32,165 nucleotides of DNA from an uncultured Bacteroidales bacterium (GCA_903912795.1 CAIWIS010000793.1:1-32165), one strand, 5' to 3'; counted from the stretch's first letter, positions 1-7,212 are shown. Numbers and translations: made by a program. Notes: generated by a model not told the origin, from the sequence alone.

Positions 1-24
1 GCTATAAATTCAAAAATAAATATT

Positions 25-32
25 TATCTTTG
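25..32 (+). promoter_or_regulatory. Possible Bacteroidota -7 promoter element
   Basis: TATCTTTG matches the Bacteroidota sigma -7 consensus TAnnTTTG. The expected -33 TTG would lie at positions 3-5, where the sequence is TAT, so only half the promoter is supported. It would drive the orphan RHS tip that follows. Confidence 0.4.
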
Positions 33-62
33 CATCGGATATAAGATTGCAAGTTTGTCGGA

Positions 63-500
63 TTGAAAATCCTTATAATACAGCATGTTGGGATTGAAAA
101 TCCCAACGACGGTGCGCAAATTCCTATATCCGGTGAGACGGGATTAGAACAGGCTGTTCCTGCCAAACCAGGAGCTAAAACTGAACTCGGGACAGGAGTT
201 TATGCCACTGTTGATGTTGGAAATAAAGCAAATCCAAATTCTCCGATGATAATAACTAAAGGTACATATCATGTACATCCAAGTGGTTCTATAAGACCTG
301 AAGCAAATACAATAGGTGGAATGAGTGCGTCATTTAACCAATATCCAACACCTGAATTCGATTATGCTGTAGCTGGAAATTATTTAGGAAACTCTTATGT
401 TTTAGGAGCTGGAAATAATACAGTATCAATATTCAATGGTTCTAAAGATATTGCTTTGATTAAAAACCTTCCAAAATTTGTTACATATAAAGCAAAATAA
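63..500 (+). CDS. Orphan RHS C-terminal tip, JAB-like metalloprotease/deubiquitinase-type toxin (partial)
   Basis: This 145-residue frame looks like the variable C-terminal tip of an RHS polymorphic toxin, separated from its RHS core. The key motif is HVHPSG at residues 70-75, followed about 20 residues later by TPEFD. That fits the HxHPSG...(S/T)xxD zinc-binding pattern of JAB/MPN metalloproteases, and the C-terminal part (YVLGAGNNTVSIFNG) also looks JAB-like. No YD repeats or DPxG core precede it in frame. The apparent start is a TTG at 63 lying just before a hairpin, so the first 15 or so residues are probably not native. It is followed within 1 bp by a putative immunity gene. Family assignment rests on motif reading only; toxicity is inferred. 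Confidence 0.55.
   Translation: MKILIIQHVGIENPNDGAQIPISGETGLEQAVPAKPGAKTELGTGVYATVDVGNKANPNSPMIITKGTYHVHPSGSIRPEANTIGGMSASFNQYPTPEFDYAVAGNYLGNSYVLGAGNNTVSIFNGSKDIALIKNLPKFVTYKAK
87..107. repeat. Perfect 9-bp hairpin with a GAA loop
   Basis: The arms GTTGGGATT and AATCCCAAC flank a GAA loop. A shorter copy of the core, GGATTGAAAATCC, sits about 30 bp upstream at 60-72. The open reading frame runs through it, so either the reading frame here is fortuitous or the hairpin was inserted into an older coding region. It may be a repetitive extragenic palindrome. Confidence 0.6.
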
Positions 501-501
501 T

Positions 502-999
502 ATGCGTAATTTTATTAGATTATTTATTTTAGGATTATTTTTATTTGGACAAAATCAAAGCACCTATTCCAAATCTTTTACGGTTAAAGTTAAATTTTAT
601 TATAAGGATAGTTTAGTTCTGCTTAATGACAATTTCTCTATTAATTTCCTTACAAATAATGACACAATAGCCACAAGAATATCTAAAGATACATTCTATG
701 TCGAAAAGTTCAATGTATCCAATTTTAGTTCTGTAGTATTTAAATATAACAATATTGTTTTATGTTACAATAATATTAAATTAAACAAAGCTGATTTGGG
801 CAAATGTTGGACTTTTAAGTTGCACTCAAAACCTTTCGTTGAACAAGATTATTGGTATTTGAAAGATGTCTTAGAGAAAATTGAATGGCTTTATACCTTA
901 AATACTGGTCAAGGAATAATTTTAACAGCATATCGCTTTTCCCCCTGCCCGGTAATGGATAATGTAGATAATGAATCAGATTTGGCGTTACCAAAGTAA
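502..999 (+). CDS. Putative immunity protein, lipoprotein-less secreted small protein paired with the JAB-like tip
   Basis: I do not recognise a named family. The ATG at 502 is chosen over an upstream TTG at 478 because it follows the stop of the preceding tip by 1 bp and gives a clean signal peptide (MRNFIRLFILGLFLFG, then polar residues). The mature part is small, rich in beta-type residues and aromatic, ending in a WYLKDVLEKIEWLY segment. Its position directly behind a toxin tip is where RHS immunity genes lie. The last 15-17 residues (from CPVMD) are encoded by DNA that resembles the trailer behind the next cassette. The native C-terminus may therefore have been replaced by a fusion after roughly codon 148. 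Role as immunity protein is inferred from context. Confidence 0.5.
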   Translation: MRNFIRLFILGLFLFGQNQSTYSKSFTVKVKFYYKDSLVLLNDNFSINFLTNNDTIATRISKDTFYVEKFNVSNFSSVVFKYNNIVLCYNNIKLNKADLGKCWTFKLHSKPFVEQDYWYLKDVLEKIEWLYTLNTGQGIILTAYRFSPCPVMDNVDNESDLALPK

Positions 1000-1070
1000 C
1001 CATTTGTGAATCAAACTATATTTACAATCAATAGATAGAAAATGATGGGTGTATGCCTGTCATTTTCTAT
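949..1070. repeat. RHS cassette trailer element, copy 1, ending in a long hairpin
   Basis: It begins with CGGTAATG (950-957) and contains ATCAGATTTGGCG (975-987). Exactly 53 bases later comes a hairpin at 1035-1070, whose outer arms ATAGAAAATGA and TCATTTTCTAT are perfect. The inner arms continue with GC and GU pairs around a small TATA-type loop. The same parts in the same order and spacing recur at 3025-3126. The hairpin could be a terminator for the immunity gene, although no clear U-run follows it. Confidence 0.6.
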
Positions 1071-1108
1071 AGTTACTAAAAAAACATATTTAAGGAGTTT
1101 TCGATGAA

Positions 1109-2575
1109 ATGTCCTACGATGCCAACGGTAACTTAACAAAAGATTTAGACCGCGATATTGTAACTATTAAATATAATTTACTAAATTTGCCGGAGATTAT
1201 TCAGTTTAAAAATGGTAATCAAATCCGAAACCTGTACGATGCCAGCGGGCAGAAATTGTCAATGCATTATAAAACAATGCGGAATGAATTGCTACAACCT
1301 TTGAACGTAGGTGAAATACTTGATGAAGAAATTGGGAACACTTATGATGATTTAGAATATGTAGTAGAAATAAGCGGAGTTGATTACATTGGCAATTTAG
1401 AATACTTATATTATAGATTTTGGGACATTGCAGAAGGTGTTATAATGGATACATATTCGTTCGACAAACTACACAACCCTGAAGGCTATTGCCAGTCGTT
1501 GAATCCTGTAATCTTGAATTACTTCCGCCGTGACCATTTAGGCAATTATCGCGAAGTTTGGAGAGCACCTTACACGAGCCCGAGAGGCTCAACTGTAGCT
1601 GCCACAACTATTCAACACACCCAATATTACCCAAGTGGTTTACCATGGGAAAGTAATAGTGGCGATGATCCGTGGACGCAGAATAAGAAGTATAATGGTA
1701 AGGAGTTTGTGGAAATGCATGGGTTGGATGAGTACGATAGTGAGGCAAGATGGATGTATCCTGCTATTATGCGTACAACTACCATTGACCCACTGGCAGA
1801 GAAGTATTATAGCATTAGCCCGTATGCGTGGTGTGGGAATAATCCGGTGAGAATGGTGGATCCAAGTGGTATGGCAGTTGAAGACCCTAAAGAAATACAA
1901 TGGTTGGGAGCATCTGGATATACTAGATTAGATAATCTTGAAAACTTTGACAATTCAACACATAATGTTGATTATAATAATACACCCGACTATTCAAAAA
2001 ATCTGAAAGAAAGTTGGTTTGGGGTAATATCTGGTGATATTAGTAAAAAAAAGAATATGAAAGAGTCTGGTGGTGGCTCTGGTGGAATTAAAACAAACTC
2101 AAAAACAAAGCATCAAATTGAACTAGAGAAATATGGTGTGATTCAAAGTAATGTCAACCTATCTGGAACATTATCACTTGGTGGCGGTGGCGCAATTGAA
2201 TTTGGATATGTTGTTTCAAGCAAAGGATATGCTCAGTATTATTTCACATTATATACAGCGGCTACAATTGCAGCAGGAGTAAGTGGTAATTTCACTGTAA
2301 TTAAAGGACTTAAAGGTTATCAACCGACTTTCTCTAATTGGGAAGGAAAATGCGCTGAGGGTGGTGGGAATTACGGCCCTGTAAATTTTCAAATAGGTGG
2401 TGATTTAACAAATAAATATATTACATATACTGGAGGTTTAGGTATTGGGGCAACTCATCCTGCATCTGGAACAGGTGGTGCATTTGGTGGTACAACTTAT
2501 TTAATTGGAAAACCATTAAATATGAACTCTAAAGGTTTTGGAACAAGAAGTTATGAAATAACTCATGGGTATTAA
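1109..2575 (+). CDS. 5'-truncated RHS repeat protein with RHS-associated core and glycine-rich variable tip
   Basis: The first residues, MSYDANGNLTKDL, belong to the last YD repeats of a much longer RHS protein. An in-frame stop at 1091 shows that the N-terminal thousand or more residues are missing. Homology appears to resume at about 1097 (FDEMSYD), only some 25 bp after the preceding trailer hairpin. The RHS-associated core runs from about residue 155 to 255, with FRRDHLGNYREVW, NGKEF, DPLAEKYYSISPYAWCGNNPVRMVDPSG-type sequence and a terminal DPSG. After the DPSG (about residue 255) the tip is different: a polar linker, a GGGSGG stretch, then a glycine-rich beta-type region (residues 350-488) with no motif I can name. 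The sequence AAGGAG before the start may give chance translation. Probably a remnant, or a donor cassette for recombination. Confidence 0.75.
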   Translation: MSYDANGNLTKDLDRDIVTIKYNLLNLPEIIQFKNGNQIRNLYDASGQKLSMHYKTMRNELLQPLNVGEILDEEIGNTYDDLEYVVEISGVDYIGNLEYLYYRFWDIAEGVIMDTYSFDKLHNPEGYCQSLNPVILNYFRRDHLGNYREVWRAPYTSPRGSTVAATTIQHTQYYPSGLPWESNSGDDPWTQNKKYNGKEFVEMHGLDEYDSEARWMYPAIMRTTTIDPLAEKYYSISPYAWCGNNPVRMVDPSGMAVEDPKEIQWLGASGYTRLDNLENFDNSTHNVDYNNTPDYSKNLKESWFGVISGDISKKKNMKESGGGSGGIKTNSKTKHQIELEKYGVIQSNVNLSGTLSLGGGGAIEFGYVVSSKGYAQYYFTLYTAATIAAGVSGNFTVIKGLKGYQPTFSNWEGKCAEGGGNYGPVNFQIGGDLTNKYITYTGGLGIGATHPASGTGGAFGGTTYLIGKPLNMNSKGFGTRSYEITHGY

Positions 2576-2595
2576 AATAATTAAATAGTTTTATT

Positions 2596-3012
2596 ATGAA
2601 TCATATTTTTAAAAAAACATTTTATTCTATCAATAGTAGAGAATTCTTAATTAAAGAAATTGAAAAAGAACTTACTAGGTGGCAGGTTGATAACGTAGTT
2701 TATAGGAATAATCTAATTGAATTCTCTTTTAATACTTTAAAGTTCGGTTCAACAACAACTATATATAGAAAAATTAATCATGGTTATTTTGAAATTAATG
2801 AAGACTTAAATAAACTTGTTATTAAATATAAAGGTTACAATTCTATAAATTTCGATATTTTTGCAATTGCTTTCTGCGTAATAATGAGTATTGTTACTAC
2901 TTGGTTCTTCCTATTTATGTTAATTATGTTTTCTATCCAATTAATAAGCCGAATAAATAATTTAAATACTATTCAGAACGAAATGATAAAAAGATTATCT
3001 GAAGTTGAATAA
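2596..3012 (+). CDS. Small membrane protein, putative immunity partner of the RHS glycine-rich tip
   Basis: The 138-residue product belongs to no family I can name. The N-terminal 90 residues are soluble, basic and rich in Asn and Ile. They are followed by a strong hydrophobic stretch at about 93-118 (FDIFAIAFCVIMSIV... then FFLFMLIMFSI), which reads as one or two membrane segments, and a short polar tail. The gene starts 20 bp after the RHS tip stop and precedes the second trailer element. Position behind a polymorphic tip suggests immunity, and the membrane anchor would suit protection against a membrane-acting or translocating toxin. Very AT-rich with a run of AAA codons, like the other cassette genes and unlike the housekeeping genes downstream. 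Confidence 0.5.
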   Translation: MNHIFKKTFYSINSREFLIKEIEKELTRWQVDNVVYRNNLIEFSFNTLKFGSTTTIYRKINHGYFEINEDLNKLVIKYKGYNSINFDIFAIAFCVIMSIVTTWFFLFMLIMFSIQLISRINNLNTIQNEMIKRLSEVE

Positions 3013-3024
3013 TATCTCAGCTCG

Positions 3025-3126
3025 CGGTAATGTATCAGATTTGACGATAAATGAATAATCTATTGAAAATCAATGCAGACAATTTTAATATAACTAATAA
3101 ATGGTGGGTATATGCTCACCATTTTT
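3025..3126. repeat. RHS cassette trailer element, copy 2, ending in a hairpin
   Basis: It contains CGGTAATG (3025-3032) and ATCAGATTTGACG (3034-3046). After 53 bases comes a hairpin at 3099-3124 with arms AAATGGTG and CACCATTT, extended by GU/GC pairs around ATAT and followed by TT. Within the middle 53 bases the block TTGnnAATCAA is shared with copy 1. All substitutions between the two hairpins' paired positions keep pairing (A-T to G-C, G-T to G-C, T-G to T-A, G-C to G-T). Confidence 0.65.
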
Positions 3127-3465
3127 CCCTCTGCTGGTCGTAGTTTGTAAAATACGCTATCGCTGGTCGAAGTCTCTTTAGCTACGCTGATTTCCAATTG
3201 ACTTCGTCCGGTGGGAAGCAAGTCTCCTGACTTGCATATTTGAATGCAATATAATATTAAAAGCGGGTGGTACACGCCGCTCTGCGGTGAGCTTTTATTT
3301 TAACCGAGCGTAGGCTGGAACGTTCAGCGTCTGTTTTAGGTACGGGGAGCGGGGGATACGACATAGTTGTATTCTGGTTTTATTTGTATTGTTGGTAATA
3401 ATACCTATATGTGACTTGTTCTTAGGTTATTGTTAAGCGTAAAAATATAATTTTAAGTAATATGC
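3127..3465. other. Gene-free decayed region with direct and inverted repeats
   Basis: No credible gene is seen here. GCTGGTCG recurs at 3133-3140 and 3162-3169 within a 29-bp imperfect direct repeat. A perfect hairpin, GCAAGTC-TCCT-GACTTGC, lies at 3218-3235. An AAAAGC...GCTTTT pair encloses nested CGCC/GCGG pairing at about 3260-3295. The GC content rises in 3130-3360 relative to the cassette genes, which suggests remnant material of another origin. Confidence 0.5.
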
Positions 3466-3495
3466 TTGTTTTATAATAAAAAAATTATAACTTTG
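3466..3495 (+). promoter_or_regulatory. Promoter of the TetR-type regulator
   Basis: TTG at 3466-3468 and TAACTTTG at 3488-3495 are separated by exactly 19 bp, matching the Bacteroidota TTG-N19-TAnnTTTG promoter. The start codon of the regulator is 40 bp downstream. Confidence 0.75.
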
Positions 3496-3535
3496 CGGCA
3501 ATCAATTCGAGTTCTGTTTTAATCATTGTATAAAT

Positions 3536-4186
3536 ATGTCGGTACCCGCAAAAACCCCTCGTAAGCCTCGTAGAACCAAGGCAGCAATTGAAGTAGCTGT
3601 AATGGATGCTGTTAATGCATTAATCGAAGAAGTTGGATTTACAAAAGTTACACTTACCGGCATAGCTGCCCGCGCAAAAATTGAACCAACTGTTTTTTAT
3701 CGTCGTTATTCTAACCTCGATGAATTATTTGAAGTATATACCCACAAGTACGATTATTGGCTAGCAGGTGTTACGGCACTTATGCCCGAAGATTTGAGCG
3801 ACGAAGAAAGCATGAAGTGGATTCTGCTAAATTTGACACGTGCACTTCACAAAAACCGGGGCATGCAGCAAATGCTCATTTGGGAATTATCGGACGATAA
3901 TCCTGTAACACGCCGCACATCCTATTTACGCGAAAAAATTAACGAGGAGTTAATTAGAGCTTTGGAACTTAAGTTCAAAGATACGGGAGTAGATATGAGC
4001 GTGTTAGCAGCTTTGATTATTTCAGGCATCTATTATCTTATTCTGCACCGCAATATGTCCACTTTCTGCAATGTGGATTTCTCAACAAAATCGGGTCGCG
4101 ATAGGCTTGAAAAAACAATTGATCAGTTAGTTTCCATTCTTTTTGCTACCATACGTATACAACAAGAACAGGCTAAAACCGTTTAA
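3536..4186 (+). CDS. TetR/AcrR family transcriptional regulator
   Basis: The 216-residue protein has a TetR_N helix-turn-helix at about residues 14-62. This shows the typical pattern I..AV..LI.E.GF..VTL..IA.RA.I...VFYRRY.N.DELF. The remainder (65-210) is an alpha-helical ligand-binding/dimerisation domain with no recognisable ligand signature. Usual length for the family is 180-230. It is monocistronic with its own promoter. Its 3' end overlaps the convergent trpS by 14 bp, so no terminator fits between them. A basic Pro/Lys/Arg-rich N-terminal arm (residues 4-17) precedes the HTH. The regulated target is not evident, since it is not divergent from any transporter. Confidence 0.85.
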   Translation: MSVPAKTPRKPRRTKAAIEVAVMDAVNALIEEVGFTKVTLTGIAARAKIEPTVFYRRYSNLDELFEVYTHKYDYWLAGVTALMPEDLSDEESMKWILLNLTRALHKNRGMQQMLIWELSDDNPVTRRTSYLREKINEELIRALELKFKDTGVDMSVLAALIISGIYYLILHRNMSTFCNVDFSTKSGRDRLEKTIDQLVSILFATIRIQQEQAKTV

Positions 4187-5168
4187 AACCAATTATTTCA
4201 CGCACTTCGCGAATGGTTTTGGCAGCGCTTTCTTGTGCTTTTTCCTTGCCTAATTGTGCTACGCGCGATACATACGCTTGGTCGGACGAAATGGCTTTAA
4301 TCCGCTCGCGCATTGGCTCCGTGAATGCTATCATATCTAGAGCCAATTGTTTTTTCATGTCGCCATAGCGAATTTGGCAAGTGTTGTATTGCTCCTCAAA
4401 AAACGACAGTGTATCTGTTGCCGATACCACTTTCATAAGCTGAAATATATTCTGGATGGCATCGGGTTTTGGCTGATTAGGTTCTGTTGGTCCGCTATCG
4501 GTGACAGCTTTCATAACCTTTTTGCGTATAGCTTCAGGCTCGTCGGCAAAATAAATTGCATTGCCTTCGCCTTCGGATTTTCCCATTTTGCCACTACCAT
4601 TTAATCCAGGTATTTTTACCAATTCGTTTCCGAAATTAAATGCTTGGGGTTCTGGAAAATAATCTACATTAAACATTCGGTTAAATCGATTTCCAAATGT
4701 GCGTGTCATTTCCAAATGTTGTTCCTGATCCTTGCCTACAGGTACTTTTGATGCTTTGTGTATCAAAATATCGGCAGCCATAAGCGTAGGATAAGTCAAC
4801 AAGCCTGCATTTACATTTTGTGGTTGCTGGCGAATTTTATCTTTAAACGAGGTGCAACGCTCCAACTCACCAATATAAGCATTCATATTGAGAAACAAAT
4901 ATAATTCAGCCACTTCGGGCACATCACTTTGTATATAAAGTGTCGCTTTTTCGGGGTCAAGACCAGCAGCAAGGTATTCAACCAAAATCTGTTTTACATT
5001 TCCATGCAAATCTTGGGGTGTAGGATGTGTGGTAAGCGAATGATAATCGGCTATAAAAAAATAGCAATTATGCTCGTTTTGCATGGTTAAGAAATTGCGC
5101 AACGCGCCAAAATAATTTCCGAGATGTAAATTCCCGGTTGGGCGAATGCCGCTTACTACTGTTTCCAT
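4173..5168 (-). CDS. trpS: Tryptophanyl-tRNA synthetase
   Basis: This class Ic aminoacyl-tRNA synthetase charges tRNA-Trp with tryptophan in the cytoplasm. The ATP-binding HIGH-type motif is TGNLHLGN at residues 11-18. The KMSKS-type loop is KMGKS at 194-198, where Gly replaces the first Ser, a common form in TrpRS. AADIL (131-135) and GKDQEQHLE (145-153) are tryptophanyl-type signatures of the Rossmann core. The length of 331 aa is normal for the bacterial enzyme. Its start lies directly against a composite repeat element (5166-5354) that fills the gap to the lrp-type gene, so it is probably transcribed together with that gene. Confidence 0.97.
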   Translation of the reverse strand: METVVSGIRPTGNLHLGNYFGALRNFLTMQNEHNCYFFIADYHSLTTHPTPQDLHGNVKQILVEYLAAGLDPEKATLYIQSDVPEVAELYLFLNMNAYIGELERCTSFKDKIRQQPQNVNAGLLTYPTLMAADILIHKASKVPVGKDQEQHLEMTRTFGNRFNRMFNVDYFPEPQAFNFGNELVKIPGLNGSGKMGKSEGEGNAIYFADEPEAIRKKVMKAVTDSGPTEPNQPKPDAIQNIFQLMKVVSATDTLSFFEEQYNTCQIRYGDMKKQLALDMIAFTEPMRERIKAISSDQAYVSRVAQLGKEKAQESAAKTIREVREIIGFKRF

Positions 5169-5354
5169 TAAAAGTTAGAAATTGGAAATTAGAAATTAGA
5201 AAAATAAGAAATTTAATAACGTACGAAGCACCTAACAACGCACGAAGTGCTAATAACACGAAGCTAATAACGGCGAAGCCCAATTAACGCACGAAGTGCA
5301 AAATAACGGCGAAGCCCCATTAACGCACGAAGTGCAAAATAAAGTGCGAAGCAC
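5166..5354. repeat. Composite intergenic element A: AT leader plus CGAAG mini-hairpin array
   Basis: On the plus strand a leader of TTAGAAATTGGAAA-type repeats (5166-5216) precedes an array of mini-hairpins. The array units are GCACGAAGTGC at 5240, 5289 and 5325, GGCGAAGCC at 5272 and 5308, and GTGCGAAGCAC at 5344. Successive GCAC and GGC units are 17-19 bp apart, with a 36-bp full period. The element fills the whole gap between the lrp-type stop and trpS. It is inverted relative to transcription here, unlike the other three copies. Confidence 0.85.
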
Positions 5355-5810
5355 CTATTCAATAGGTACGGTGCGTTTAATACGTTGGTCGAGTGAGGTA
5401 AGTGTCTCAGTGGAAGCAACACCAGGAATTTCCTGAATACGACCATTGAGAAGTTCCATAAGGTGCTCATCGTTTTTGGCATATAATTTTACCAAAATGG
5501 TGTAATGTCCCAACGTATATTGCGACTCAACAATTTCGGGGATTTGTTCCAACTGATTAACAACTTCCTTGTACATAGAACCACGCTCAAGCGTAATACC
5601 CACATAAACACACATTTGGAAGCCCAACATTTTAGGATTAACATTGTAGCCCGAACCTGTAATAACATCCAAATCAATAAGTCGCTGAACGCGTTGATGA
5701 ATAGCTGCACGCGAAACACCACACTCTTCGGCTACATCCTTAAAAGGCATGCGTGCATTTTGAGTGATAATACGTAATATTTTACGATCTAGTTGATCAA
5801 TCTTTTCCAT
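5355..5810 (-). CDS. Lrp/AsnC family transcriptional regulator
   Basis: The protein is 151 residues, standard for the family. An N-terminal AsnC-type helix-turn-helix (about 5-55) starts LDRKIL and contains the recognition helix VSRAAIHQRVQRL. A RAM effector-binding/oligomerisation domain (about 65-140) follows, with VYVGI, the GHYTILVKL core and a C-terminal TSLDQRIKRTVPIE. Such proteins usually sense amino acids. It lies upstream of trpS, separated only by the composite repeat. A -7 element lies 120 bp upstream. The amino acid sensed cannot be told from sequence. Confidence 0.93.
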   Translation of the reverse strand: MEKIDQLDRKILRIITQNARMPFKDVAEECGVSRAAIHQRVQRLIDLDVITGSGYNVNPKMLGFQMCVYVGITLERGSMYKEVVNQLEQIPEIVESQYTLGHYTILVKLYAKNDEHLMELLNGRIQEIPGVASTETLTSLDQRIKRTVPIE

Positions 5811-5931
5811 AATATTTTTTTTAAATTGTCAGAAGTCGAGAGTCTGAGGTCAAATGACCATGGCCGTCAAAAACAAAACCATTATCTCGAATTTAGACAT
5901 TATCCATTTGTCTTTTCTTTCATTTCGGCAG

Positions 5932-5961
5932 CAAAAATACTGAAAAATACGAAATAGTGAA
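5932..5961 (-). promoter_or_regulatory. Probable promoter of the Lrp/AsnC regulator
   Basis: On the minus strand TATTTTTG (5932-5939) matches TAnnTTTG, with TTC in place of TTG 19 bp upstream (5959-5961). It lies about 120 bp before the start codon. The gap 5811-6022 holds no gene. Confidence 0.5.
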
Positions 5962-6022
5962 AGCTATTACACACAAAATAACTATTTAACCATGCATTTT
6001 GCTATAAATATGACTTTAATTG

Positions 6023-7192
6023 TCAATTTCGGGGAGGATTTTTCTTTAAAGTTACAAAATCGTTTCGTTTTCCTGCAAAAATATCATAACAATTGTACCA
6101 ACATTCAAGAGTGCCATTTAGTAAATTAATACGACTGGATGATTTTAGTCCAATTTTATCCAGACATTCGATGTGCGAGCTAATTAACCAACACTTTGAA
6201 CCCTGAAATTTATGTTTAAAGGTAGAGCCTATTGAGGCATATAATCCTAAAATATCATCGGAAGTGATACGTTCGCCATAAGGAGGGTTAGTAACCAACA
6301 AGCATCCTTCGGATGGAGTTACAACATATTTGATGCCTTTTACTTCCAAACTAATGTATTTGGTTAAACCAGCACTTTTCACATTCTGCTCGCTAATACC
6401 GATGGCACGTTGCGAAATATCCGAACCATATATTTTGAAATTGAAAGGACGTTCGTTGGAATCGTCGTGATATATTTCGTCGAAAAGCTCTTGATCAAAA
6501 TCGAGCCATTTTTCGAAACCAAACGATGACCGATACAAGCCAGGAGGAATATTTAATGCAATTAATGCCGCTTCGATCAACAAAGTTCCAGAGCCACACA
6601 TTGGATCAATAAAATCGCTTTTCCCATCCCATCCAGCCATGAGCAACATACCAGCAGCCAAAGCTTCGTTGAGTGGAGCTTCGTTTTGCGAAATACGATA
6701 GCCACGTTTATGAAGCGAGTCGCCTGAGCTATCGAGCAATACAGTACAACGTGTACCCGCAATGTGAATGTGGATGGTGAGGTGTGGATTGTCTAATTTT
6801 ACCGAAGGACGGTCGCCGGTTTTATCGCGAAACCAATCAACAATTGCATCTTTTACACGATAGGACACAAATTTTGAATGCTTAAACTCTTCCGAATAAA
6901 CGGTGGCTTCGATAGCAAAAGTTGTTTTCAACGACATAAAGTCGAGCCAATTAATGTCTTTCACCTTATCGTACACTTCATCGGCATCTTTAGCCGTAAA
7001 TGTAGTAATGGTTTTAAGCACACGCGATGCAGTACGCAAATGCATGTTGGCTTTGTACATCAAGGCTTTATCACCTGTAAAACTAACAGCTCTGCGCTGT
7101 AATTCTACATTATTAGCACCTAATTTTACCAACTCTGTAGCCAGTACTTCTTCCAAACCCATAAAGGTTTTGGCAATCATTTCGTATTCCAT
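6023..7192 (-). CDS. THUMP-domain class I SAM-dependent RNA methyltransferase (RlmL/YpsC type)
   Basis: The enzyme is predicted to methylate guanine N2 in 23S rRNA, by similarity to the RlmL N-terminal half and YpsC. A ferredoxin-like N-terminal part and THUMP domain cover about residues 1-155. A Rossmann methyltransferase domain follows, with SAM-binding motif I DPMCGSGT at 196-203 and catalytic motif IV NPPYGER at 302-308. The length of 389 aa suits the single-methyltransferase form, not the fused RlmKL of enterobacteria. The start codon lies about 20 bp from composite repeat element B. Target base and rRNA position are inferred from family only; a tRNA-modifying TrmN-type role is the alternative. 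Confidence 0.88.
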   Translation of the reverse strand: MEYEMIAKTFMGLEEVLATELVKLGANNVELQRRAVSFTGDKALMYKANMHLRTASRVLKTITTFTAKDADEVYDKVKDINWLDFMSLKTTFAIEATVYSEEFKHSKFVSYRVKDAIVDWFRDKTGDRPSVKLDNPHLTIHIHIAGTRCTVLLDSSGDSLHKRGYRISQNEAPLNEALAAGMLLMAGWDGKSDFIDPMCGSGTLLIEAALIALNIPPGLYRSSFGFEKWLDFDQELFDEIYHDDSNERPFNFKIYGSDISQRAIGISEQNVKSAGLTKYISLEVKGIKYVVTPSEGCLLVTNPPYGERITSDDILGLYASIGSTFKHKFQGSKCWLISSHIECLDKIGLKSSSRINLLNGTLECWYNCYDIFAGKRNDFVTLKKNPPRN

Positions 7193-7212
7193 CTATTTTT
7201 TTTTGTTATTTG

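Noticed and set aside
3060-3275. 71-aa minus-strand frame through the RHS trailer
   Set aside because: It crosses the hairpin and the direct repeats, has no family features, and its composition is that of non-coding DNA.
5221-5354. CRISPR array
   Set aside because: The repeat units are 9-11 bp hairpins with 7-8 bp between them, too short for repeats and spacers, and there are no cas genes.
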